NCBI RefSeq assembly: GCF_963675165.1
Contig: NC_087384.1
Span: forward strand, 3,961,182-4,025,181
Source of the DNA: Halichondria panicea
Lineage: Eukaryota; Porifera; Demospongiae; Suberitida; Halichondriidae
Length of the DNA: 64,000 nucleotides
Reading direction: 5' to 3'
Shown: positions 56,401-64,000 of the stretch, piece by piece
Layout: the number at the start of each line of letters is the position of its first letter
Position numbering within the stretch: position 1 is the stretch's first letter
Translations under genes and position numbers: made by a program
The notes under the pieces: model-generated
The model's input: the letters and a program-made list of their open reading frames with translations, nothing else
Told to the model about the DNA's origin: nothing
Database searches by the model: none

Positions 56401-58806
56401 TGCAGCTTGATAAGTCATCTTTACTTAATATAGCCTAGAAAGATTGGGGGGCTCCAGCCCCTGGAACCCCCCTTCCTACGCCACTGTGTCTACATACTTT
56501 ACCACTCACCTACGTCAGATCCACCCCTTTTCTCAGTCATCCATTGCCCAGAGGTCCAAAAGCTCTCAGGGTCCCTTGCAGTAAGGTGACAAAACGCCCT
56601 CTTTTTTAAAAATACATTGTTACTTTCCTGCATTAAAACAGTGATTTAGTCCCACCTCAAATACAAAACTGTATGCATGGCACGTACGTACGTACATCAC
56701 ATCACGCTTGCATGCAGTGTCAATAGGAGGTTTAAAAAGTGAGTATACATGTAGGCAACATACGTACACTACTATAAAGCATCCTTACGTATTTATATCC
56801 ATTCAGGGTCACATAATTAATTTTGAGTCCATCAAAACAAACTCTAAGGTCTTACATACACATACACAATAGTGGACGAACCTCGATTAGTCTGGCTGCT
56901 CCATCGGTCATGGCCAGAGGGCAAGAGTAGAGGCCAGAGGAGGGAGAAAACAGGTACAGCTTGGCCACCTGGTGCAAGCGACTGGACAGGGAACAGCAAG
57001 GCAATTCAAAAACAAAAGCAAAAGAAAGTAGAGGCTATACATAAACAAAAATACATAGAAACCTCTGATAAAAGGTGTACTACAAAGAACAGTGTTTCCA
57101 GTCTACCGGCACTGATTTCCCTACCTCCATTGTCCATGCTGCCTTTCATAAGCCAGAGCGATTAGCCCCTCCTCTGCTGACACACAGTGAAGCGATTTCC
57201 AGGCTGGAGACGTCACTAGCTCATCCACACGATCACCCCAAGCATTGAATGGTCTGTATAAATGAAGTTATTGATACACACAAAATTAATTATTCTTTTG
57301 GTTAATCAGTCTCACAGTTAATATGCAGTCAGAAAGTCAATTATGAAACAATAATTATTGTCAACATTTGGCAGTGTATTAAAGCAATGATTCATGTTTG
57401 GGGTGTGCCTAAGCAACTGCCAAAACTATCTCTACATAAACACAGGTGCATCTACCGCTAAGACCCTAGTCAAAGAAGACAAAATGCTGTACAGTAGCGA
57501 AGTAGCGCTAGTTGTTCTCTGTGTTATGCTGGGTGTTCTGAGGGCTAGTGGGCAGTGCCTTGATGGCCAGGCAACCTGTAATGAAGACACCAACTCTGAC
57601 CCTACCTTTGATAAACACCCCCGAGAAACAGCTACAAATGACAGAGAAATGAACAAGATTTTGGTAGAAAGTTTCTCTGATCTACTGACGGCAGTGTCAT
57701 CTCCCTCCCAGCAAAGATCGAACAGTGGTCAACAACCAATGGACACTGTCTCTCTACTGTTATCAATGCTGTCAAAGAGCTTCAGTGAAGACGAGCAATA
57801 TCCTCTGAAGCTGCTGGGAATTATAGCACCAATGATCTCCACTCTATTAGAGCAGAACCTGGACAAGATGTCTAAGAACACACTACAGAAAGCGGGAGCT
57901 CTAAATAAACTGTCACCAGTTGTGTCCATGCTTCAGAGAGGGTTGTCCAACTCTAACACAATGACAAGCGCCTTGAAGACAATCGGAGCACTGTTCAAGA
58001 GATTTGGTTCTCGTAAAATATATCCTGGGATATGTTCTAACCCAACGTGGAAGACAGTGTTGCTTATATAGAAAAACACTGCGTTTATGAAGTATGAATT
58101 GTTTACACACAAATGTTTTTGTGAAGTGTGAAGTCAACTCCTTTCAATCATATATATGTTGGATCTACACACACACAGTGGAGTCTATTAATACGGGGAT
58201 CACAAACTAATAATTGCAAGGATGCATTATGCTCACATACATACATGCAGTGATAAGTATGCTACCGGTAATTGATTTCTGAGTGCGACACCCAAACCTG
58301 AGATATGGAGGTTCAAGCTCGGCTTGCTTCCCTAGAGCATCTACCTCGTCCACAAGCCTTCCACCAAACCTGTCCAGATCAATGAACACCTCCTGGGACA
58401 CCTGCAGTAACAGAGCTACACTATTGTACGTACATGTAGGCACAATGACATGTACTGTACACGCATGTAAGTCTGCCAACTGGCATATCCTATATGGATG
58501 CACATGCACATTTTTATGCCGTATAGCGGGTTATTTTCGAGACGATTGGTGACTTAATACTCTACAACACGAGAACAATAAATCACCACTAACCTCTCTG
58601 GGCATGAGTCGTGTGAGAATGGCTCTCAGAAAAATGTCTCCTCTGAACGGGTTATGGAGTTGTGGCATGGGTTGAGTAAAACTTCCCATTCTAGACCTAG
58701 AAAAGCTATTAGGTCTCCGTGTACGTGTGCTAAGCAGCCTTCCTAGTTGTAACCAGGTGCAAACACTGGTGGTTGACTGGCCAAATCTGAAAAGTGCACT
58801 GGCCAT
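50492..58806 (-). CDS. AidB/ACDH-11-like acyl-CoA dehydrogenase family protein
   Basis: ATG at 58806 (an in-frame ATG sits two codons upstream). Exons: 58594-58806, 58298-58401, 57125-57253, 56882-56981, 56510-56600, 55414-55559, 55194-55268, 54237-54311, 53960-54054, 53618-53717, 53232-53372, 53026-53118, 52837-52914, 52460-52667, 51280-51346, 50492-50603; all phases agree, 608 residues. An Arg/Ser-rich, acid-free N-terminus suggests mitochondrial import. Family signatures: [78 protein letters not shown]-like [13 protein letters not shown], and [16 protein letters not shown] with the Glu (about 460) at the acyl-CoA dehydrogenase catalytic position. Length and motifs fit the AidB-like branch (E. 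coli AidB, C. elegans ACDH-11) more than chain-length dehydrogenases. Substrate not inferable. It is divergent to HSCB, with a nested antisense gene in intron 2. Confidence 0.92.
50739..50979. repeat. CCGTATAGCG MITE (family B) in the last dehydrogenase intron
   Basis: The left end CCGTATAGCGCGAAATTTTC is exact and preceded by TA; the right end (GAAAATTTCGCGCTATAATT) carries a small insertion. A second, partly repeated CCACGA-rich unit follows to about 51125. The rest of this intron holds nothing recognisable. Confidence 0.75.
51347..52459. repeat. Dehydrogenase intron 14 with a 341-bp TIR element
   Basis: Within this intron, 51995-52335 is a MITE: TACCGTATTTACTTGATTAA, ACGCCC at the left and GGGCGTTTAATCAAGTAGAT, ACAGTA at the right are inverted. 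Internal TAAACGCCC / ATAAGCGTTC words repeat the motif. The remainder of the intron shows no feature. Confidence 0.75.
54466..54857. repeat. TIR element in a dehydrogenase intron
   Basis: GTCATGTGACCTTTGTGGGC, GGAGTTACAGTG and GCAGCCACACCCCCAAAT at the left are answered by ATTTGGGAGGTGTGGCTGCG, GGAGTAATCCGCC-type and AAATGTCACATGAC sequence at the right. Arms of about 88 bp; no ORF. Confidence 0.75.
55700..55972. repeat. Inverted repeat in a dehydrogenase intron
   Basis: TAGGAGCAGATGAGGGGATG, GAGCGTCTTACTAC (about 55703-55736) is repeated in reverse complement at about 55937-55972 (GTAGTAAGGTGCTCCATCCC, CTCATCTGCTCCTGA). A 230-bp element or hairpin. Confidence 0.65.
56153..56400. repeat. Family C TIR element in a dehydrogenase intron
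   Basis: CCAAGGGCGTATGAAGAGAA, GAAGGCATGCAACT and GTGAGTTGCACCTCTTCTCT, TTATACGCCCTTGG are inverted ends. The word TGCAG flanks both sides (56147-56152 region and 56401-56405), a possible target duplication. A G run (56094-56107) lies just upstream. Confidence 0.75.
57484..58071 (+). CDS. Small secreted protein, intronless, antisense in dehydrogenase intron 2
   Basis: One uninterrupted frame of 195 codons lies wholly inside the 1.04-kb intron 57254-58297 of the dehydrogenase gene, on the opposite strand. I start at 57484 because AAAATGC gives a good initiation context and the first 24 residues form a signal peptide (basic-free start, core [12 protein letters not shown], cleavage after ASG). 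A frame-extending ATG lies at 57394. Mature part: two early cysteines (QCLDGQATC), an acidic Asn/Thr-rich stretch, then long amphipathic helix-like segments ([48 protein letters not shown]) and one late cysteine (PGICSN). Basic pairs KR and RK near the end could be processing sites. No family recognised. The long open frame with a clean signal peptide argues for a real gene; no transcript evidence. Confidence 0.62.
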   Translation: MLYSSEVALVVLCVMLGVLRASGQCLDGQATCNEDTNSDPTFDKHPRETATNDREMNKILVESFSDLLTAVSSPSQQRSNSGQQPMDTVSLLLSMLSKSFSEDEQYPLKLLGIIAPMISTLLEQNLDKMSKNTLQKAGALNKLSPVVSMLQRGLSNSNTMTSALKTIGALFKRFGSRKIYPGICSNPTWKTVLLI

Positions 58807-58981
58807 CTTCAATCCTTGATGGACCTGAGCCTATCTTTTATATATCTTCATCATTGTCCTATTCAGTACAGATCTGAGATAGTTAATTGCTCCTGGTCGC
58901 TTCTGGCGAAATGTGTCTGGTAAAGTAGGTAAAGGAGCCTCAAATAGATGTCCCAATCACTCTCATATTATTTTTATGATT
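58807..58981. promoter_or_regulatory. Divergent promoter region, dehydrogenase and HSCB
   Basis: Only 175 bp separate the two start codons. Both 5' UTRs and any shared core promoter must lie here, unless one gene has an upstream non-coding exon. No TATA box is obvious; TTTTATATAT (58836-58845) is the most TATA-like stretch and would face the dehydrogenase. Both products are probably mitochondrial. Confidence 0.55.
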
Positions 58982-61900
58982 ATGGCTGCTGTCAGGCACA
59001 CTTGTACTCTGAGAGCAAGACATTGCTCCTTCTGGAGGCTAGCCAAGTCTTGTGGCTTATACTCACAGGTAGTTTTTTTCCAGTAAATCTATCTGTCTAC
59101 ACGAATGCATTGCCGAGTAGATCTATTGTCTACGAAGCTACTAAGTTAGATCTAGTATAAAAGCAGACCATGTGTACACATACATGTAAACTGTCTATTA
59201 CTGCAGGCATGCTGTAGATATTTCGTACCTATATACCTATATATAGCTCATTGTATCTTTCCGTTGAGCCCGCCCCTCTAATAGCAGACTCCTTTGAGGT
59301 TACATTCATCAGGTCTCTCATGCTGGAAGTGTGGTGAGACTGTGCCACTGTCGGAGGGGGAGGCACTCTTCTTTTGTCATTGTCCTCGTAAGATCATCAT
59401 GAAGCCAACTACTGAAAACTGCTTTAAAGTAATGAACTGGTGAGTAAGAAGCCTTGAGGGTGGAGCTGAGCAAGGATACATGTAGATCTATAACCATAGT
59501 AATCTGCAAAGTGTAACCTGGCTATAATTAATGTGCTCGTGTAACTTTAGATGTGCATCATAAACATTAATTTTACTCCTACATCCTGATTTCTGCAGTC
59601 CACAATCCTATGACATGGACATTTTGGCACTCAGGAAGAGGTACAAGCATCTTCAAACAGAGCTTCACCCTGATAAATTCACCATCAAAACAATTGTAAG
59701 TGTTTGAAGAATTTATTGAACCATAATTATATCTCCCTATCAATCAAACAGAAGGAGAGAGAGATGTCAGCTGAACAGTCGTCACTTGTGAACAAGGCTT
59801 ACTCTACTCTCTTCAACCCGTACACCAGAGGACTGTACCTAGTATGTGTCATGGTTAATAATTATGTACACACCTATACATCACCTACAAGTATGTACAT
59901 ACCGGTAATAGTGTTTTTACTCTCTATGAGTTGTTTGCAAGTACTGTAAGATACTCTGTTTTGAGAAATAGGAGCCTTTAATTTGTCACCGGCAGTTTTA
60001 CCTCCTTAATATAGTAGCCAACACTAAGCTGAGCTTGGCAATCTGTTTTATAAGTAGGCTTAACTTAAAAGGTGAACTGTAGTGCCATGCGTAATGTATA
60101 TAGTGTCGTCATTGTATTTGGCACAGCTTGAACTGAATGGTCACACCATCGATGAGAAGGACAATACTTCTGGCTCAGATCTCGCATTTCTGGAGGAGGT
60201 TATGACTATCAATGAAGAGCTGCAGGAGCTTAAGGAAAGTTGTGATCCGATCAGAGTGATGTCAATCAGAGATCTCAGTCAAAGTAAGTGAGAATCGATC
60301 AGGATTGAGGTTGTTGCCGTGAATTGGGTTGTGAGTCGTAGTTTGGTTTCTTTGTTTTTGGAGTAAGGTGGTAGCATATTGTACATGTGAGGGAGTGGGC
60401 AAACTTTGATGTGCATATAATTATACTTCAAAGTCTGTGTGTAATTGTACTTACACCACACTTACGTCACCACAAATTGATCTCATTGGTCAACAGCTGT
60501 AGGATATATAGAATATTAGCATGCAGCCCCAGGCATGCACAGTTTTTCAAGTTGTTTTTTAGTTTTTTTCATTTGTTCAAGAAAGTAAGCAAAGAGAAAA
60601 GAGCCATGCTTGACGATACTAAGACTCAAAGCGACGGCAGAAACACGGAAGGTGCTCTCCAACAAGATGGCTAAGCTTCCATGGGTCCATGGGCGCGGTT
60701 TAGATACATTTTATCCAAGAAGAGCTTGCAACTCCAGTAAGGGACGTCGAATGGTCAACGCTTGGACCAAGGAAGCTCTTGAGCATCTGTAGGAGTCAAC
60801 ATGTTGCTCAACTAGCTCTTTGACGGCTGCAAAATCTGGCATAGTCTTGTTCTTTTTTGCAATCTGCATCGTGATTGAATTGTTGCTAGGGGGAGGTCCT
60901 TTTATAGTGCTGCGGTCACGTGGTATAAGTCAGATATGCCACACCTACTCGGAGGATATGCACCCTATATATCCTCCTCTTAGGTGTGGTATATCCTATA
61001 CATATATGACTATGTTCTATCAAGAAATTGTCCTGGTAAAATTGGAACAAATCTTTATCGCACACGCGAGATGTCCGGAATAATTAGAACATTAGAACAT
61101 GCAGCTGTGCGAGCTAGCTAGGCTTAATAGTAAAGTGTTTAATAGTTGCACTAGCTATCTAGAAACTACATGTAGCTAATCCTTGAGCTATCTAACTGCA
61201 GAACTCCTGCTAGCTAGCTATTATATACCTTTTGACTCATAGACCTCTAGTCATTACACACTCTAGCCTCCTTTACCAGCATTTGAAGAGAAAAGAAGGC
61301 CTGTTATCGACTGCGCAGATATTTTTCCCCGTACAATTTCCTATATTACTGAATTTTGTAACAGAGAAAATATCCAAAAAGTCATATACACAGAGCTATA
61401 ACTAGCTAGAGACAGAGCTGTAGGTTTGTTGTACAGCCATTTCCTTTAAGAGTCAGTAGCAGTAGTATAGTAGACTTTCACCAAAGTTAGTGTTAGATGG
61501 GTGTGGCCTGTCCATATAGGCTCTTGTCAGCTTTCACTCTGTTCAGACGATTGTCATCCACACTGTTGCAGGCTGTGAGTCTTTTGTTAACATAGCAGGC
61601 TAAGGGTAGCTATCAGAAAATGCTATCCGATGGGCTAGAAACCTTCAATCGAACTTTCTATCTACTTCCTTCAATCCACTTCCGTTCGTTGTGATGTCAT
61701 TGTTTTACTGAGCATATACGATGTTATCCAAAGCCCCCAGAAACCGGGGGGATATTAGCGGATGCGCAAGCAGTCGATACCAGGCCCACTCTTCGAGGAA
61801 GTGCCGCCTGGAATCGAGGTTATACACACTCGTGCACTAAATCACGAGAATTATTTCATGATCAATGTTATGTTAGCACTAATAATTATTATTGGGCCAT

Positions 61901-63360
61901 GCTACAAACGGTGCTCTTTTTAAGTTCTAATTTTCAGGTTGCTTTTTTCTCTGTTGTAGAAAAATTGGATGAGTTTGCAGAAAAACTGAACTGGGATTTT
62001 CAACATGGTAAAGTTACAAGTATGTAGTACATGCATACAGTACAGTAGAACCTCGATTATCCGGACACCTTGGTTCCAGAGGCAGGCCGGATAACCGGAT
62101 AATCGAATAGATAAACCACGCCTTGATCCACCCACTTTATTGATAAACAGCAGTGCCACATGGTTTTCTGCGCATGCGCAGACAATAAGGAGACCTGTCT
62201 CCATAGTAACAGCTGCAATTGCCTGCGCATTTTTGGAACATGCCCATTTTCTAAAAAAACTTCCAAGCCAGATAATCGAGGTTCCGGATAATGGAGGGCC
62301 GGATAATCGAGGTTCTACTGTAGCATGATAGCCATCTAGAAGTATATGCGTTGAGATGGCCTCTTAATCTTGTTACCGCACATAATATTTGCGAGCATCA
62401 AATTTTGTGAGTATTGATTGCTTTGCAACGCAAAAGCGTACTGTATGTCATCACAATCCTAAATTGAGAGCTCATTATCCTCGAAACAGAATTGCAAATT
62501 AGTCATTAAATTCGAGGTAGGGACCGCTATTTAGCCAGGCGATTTCTGAAATACAGCCACCTCGCTATTCCGGCCAAGCTGCACTGTCCCAAAGGTGACC
62601 GGATTAACGAGAGTCTACTGTACATTCCAATGCCTATGAAACACCTGTGCAGGGGTGGATCCCAAAATATTGACAGGGAGGGGGAGGCTAATCACCAGAA
62701 AATTTTAATATTGTGAAAAAGGTCGAGTGTAGTAATTTACTTTAAAAAAAACGTTTTTGCAATTAGTGTAGCTGTTCAGTTCTAGTCGTGAGTTATATAT
62801 ATGCTGTATGTGACTGTAGCCTGATTTGCTGTACTGTACAAATCAAGATAGTTCTCTTAGGTGATCCCTTCAGCAGAGTAGAGTAGATGATTCCTTTTAT
62901 TCATACTTGCAGTCAACTTGCTCTTCAGCTTCAACGGTCTACAACTACATGGTCTGCTATTCTGATTGATGAGGCATAGCATATGACGTGATTGCTGCTC
63001 TAAGACACACCTACTTCATTAAATGAAGGGGGCTACAACCCCCATAGCCCCCCTGTATCCGCCCCTGCTGTAGGAATACATGACCTCTACCCAGAACAAG
63101 CATGCAACTGGTTGCCATGATTAACCGCTAGCTTTTGGAGCCATTCTCAACGCAAAGTAATGAACTTCAACCTTACACAGATACACGGTTTGCATTACAT
63201 CATCATTGCAATGAAATGTTGCATCTCGTTACTAACGATTATTGTAATTTTGCACTATCTTACTGTAGGTAGCATCCAATCTGCAAAGGAGACTCTAGCA
63301 AAAATGAAATACTTTGTAAACATTAACGGACAGACTAAGGAGTTGGTTCCTTTAAACTAA
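58982..63360 (+). CDS. HSCB: HSCB, mitochondrial iron-sulfur cluster co-chaperone
   Basis: Seven exons in phase: 58982-59068, 59285-59439, 59599-59695, 59752-59841, 60127-60283, 61960-62019, 63269-63360; 245 residues (human about 235). The first exon is an Arg-rich, acid-free presequence. The second carries the metal-binding N-domain, CWKC (42-45) and then FFCHC (60-62), followed by a J-domain with LHPDKF (HPD at 104-106), SSLVNKAYSTL and TRGLYL, and the C-terminal three-helix scaffold-binding part ending AKMKYFVNI. HSCB delivers ISCU-bound Fe-S clusters to the mitochondrial HSP70. The second cysteine pair is C-x-C; I recall C-x2-C in human HSCB. The exon 2 acceptor was chosen (59284) because it alone keeps frame with exon 1. 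Divergent to the dehydrogenase, convergent with the Cys-rich gene. Confidence 0.93.
60284..61262. other. HSCB intron 5, left part
   Basis: No repeat family already named is obvious before 61263. Plus-strand frames at 60610-60792 and 60820-61083 are open but show no family signature. GGTGTGG and CCACACC words around 60936 and 60984 form a loose palindrome. Confidence 0.35.
61263..61818 (-). repeat. MITE with GGAGGCTA / TAGCCTCGAT ends, copy 2, HSCB intron 5
   Basis: It is the reverse complement of 10267-10912: TAGCCTCCTTTACCAGCATT at the left, GGGCCTGGTATCGACTG-type sequence and GCCTGGAATCGAGGTTA at the right. Shared interior: TAGACTTTCACCAAAGTTAG, CTGTTCAGACGATTGTCATC, AACATAGCAGGCTA. The copies differ at many sites and by indels. 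Confidence 0.75.
62043..62320. repeat. Pogo/Tigger-like MITE, TA-flanked, HSCB intron 6
   Basis: CAGTAGAACCTCGATTATCC at the left and GGATAATCGAGGTTCTACTG at the right are exact inverted ends, and TA is on both sides (62041-62042, 62321-62322). This terminal sequence type is familiar from pogo-superfamily elements. The rest of intron 6 (62321-63268) holds an element end near 62525-62625 (CCGGATTAACGAGAGTCTAC) and nothing coding. Confidence 0.85.
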
Positions 63361-63551
63361 CACTAGGATCCATGATATTGTTCGTTTATTATTTAGTATG
63401 TACCTGGACACGTATCACAAATGACATTCACATGCAGTTAGGTCATGACTGTTATTGTACTTGTATACACATTGTCAATATTACAATCAATATCCTATAC
63501 TATGTAATTCCACGATAACTATAGTTTATTTATTGCACGTCCATGCATGTG
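63361..63551. other. Tail-to-tail gap between HSCB and the Cys-rich membrane gene
   Basis: Only 191 bp separate the two stop codons, so both 3' UTRs lie here and may overlap. An AATAAA for HSCB was not found before the neighbouring exon; the nearest on + is at 63610, inside the opposite gene. Confidence 0.5.
63525..63534 (-). terminator. Polyadenylation signals for the Cys-rich membrane gene
   Basis: Two overlapping AATAAA hexamers on the minus strand (TTTATTTATT on +), starting 18 bases past the stop codon at 63552-63554. This implies a very short 3' UTR. Confidence 0.6.
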
Positions 63552-64000
63552 TCAGTTGCATACACAGCAGCAACAGAGGATGATTAGGAAGACAGTTGCC
63601 AGTAGCACAATAAAGACTGCAGCAGCTAGTCCAATGGTGAGATTAAAGCTGTAAAATTAAGAAAAGTTTCATATGAGACATGGTTTAAAATGCTACGATG
63701 ATAAAACACATATCAAGCTTGCACTGAATAAACTCACAGGAACTGGAAGTCGCGATTCTCCACTCGACTACAGCACCCGGAGCGAAAGTTCAGGCAGCAT
63801 TGATTTCGTATTTCACCAACATCGTCTCGTCCTGAACCATCTGGGCATCTCAACCCACTGACACAAGTTGTAGTTTGTAACTCTTGAATACTACAGCATC
63901 CTGATCTTTCTGAGAGGGCATTACAGCACTCTGTTCGCTGGAATCCATCAGAATCATGTGACTGAGAGTCAAGTGGAGGACAACAAAACGAACCGCAGTT
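63552..64000 (-). CDS. Cysteine-rich single-pass membrane protein (5' end outside window)
   Basis: Two exons are visible: 63738-64000 (continuing beyond the window) and 63552-63648, joined in phase 2 with a GTGAGT donor. The extracellular part has repeated vicinal cysteines (FCC, ECC, GCC, QCC, GCC) and a CVSGLRC pair. It is followed by one transmembrane helix (LTIGLAAAVFIVLLATVFLI) and a very short CCCCVCN end, which may be palmitoylated. The layout, Cys-pair ectodomain then helix near the C-terminus, recalls Shisa/WBP1-like small membrane proteins, but I see no proof of that family and no cytoplasmic PPxY. Function unknown. Tail to tail with HSCB. Confidence 0.72.

Noticed and set aside
56765-56860. 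Extra dehydrogenase exon reading [15 protein letters not shown]
   Set aside because: Exons on either side already join in phase 0 and total length fits the family; this piece does not fit the phase.
57394-57483. Upstream ATG extending the nested secreted protein by 30 residues
   Set aside because: It would bury the signal peptide; the downstream ATG has a better context.
1-64000. CRISPR arrays, prokaryotic operons, tRNA or rRNA genes
   Set aside because: Repeats here are dispersed TIR elements without regular spacers, genes have spliceosomal introns, and no cloverleaf or rRNA core could be recognised by eye.

Overview
The window is animal nuclear DNA: AT-rich, with many short GT-AG introns (often 60-150 bp), protein families found in animals (SMC5, ANKLE1/LEM-3, HSCB, SRCR-Ig receptor) and a heavy load of small non-autonomous DNA transposons. 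I infer a marine invertebrate, most likely a sponge. That rests on gene style (compact genes, SRCR-Ig receptor with a tyrosine-rich tail) and not on any diagnostic marker.

Layout from left to right. (1) 1904-5127 (+): 3' part of an SRCR-Ig-Ig transmembrane receptor with NPLY motifs in its tail. (2) 6600-17973 (-): complete ANKLE1/LEM-3 type nuclease (ankyrin, LEM, GIY-YIG). Its 8.3-kb second intron holds a decayed ISL2EU-like DNA transposon (a YqaJ/SWIM gene and a DDE transposase, converging), a LINE fragment and several MITEs. (3) 17974-28126: about 10 kb without a recognisable gene, packed with MITEs, hairpins and nested insertions. (4) 28127-47928 (-): SMC5, 25 exons placed and one short exon not found. 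(5) 47929-50491: gene-poor spacer. (6) 50492-58806 (-): AidB/ACDH-11-like acyl-CoA dehydrogenase, 16 exons; its second intron contains an intronless antisense ORF for a small secreted protein (57484-58071, +). (7) 58982-63360 (+): HSCB iron-sulfur co-chaperone, 7 exons, head to head with (6) over a 175-bp gap. (8) 63552-64000 (-): 3' end of a cysteine-rich single-pass membrane protein, tail to tail with HSCB.

The exon models were built by hand from splice sites, reading phase and remembered family signatures. Phases agree at every junction stated, but none has been checked by alignment or RNA. ANKLE1 and SMC5, both genome-stability factors, are neighbours on one strand. The dehydrogenase and HSCB, both probably mitochondrial, share one short intergenic region.

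The most informative observations are: nested transposons whose empty sites can be read (38639-40455, 22343-23255, 25065-25637), the antisense nested secreted-protein gene, the receptor tail, the decayed ISL2EU pair inside ANKLE1, and a MITE end lying at an ANKLE1 splice donor.
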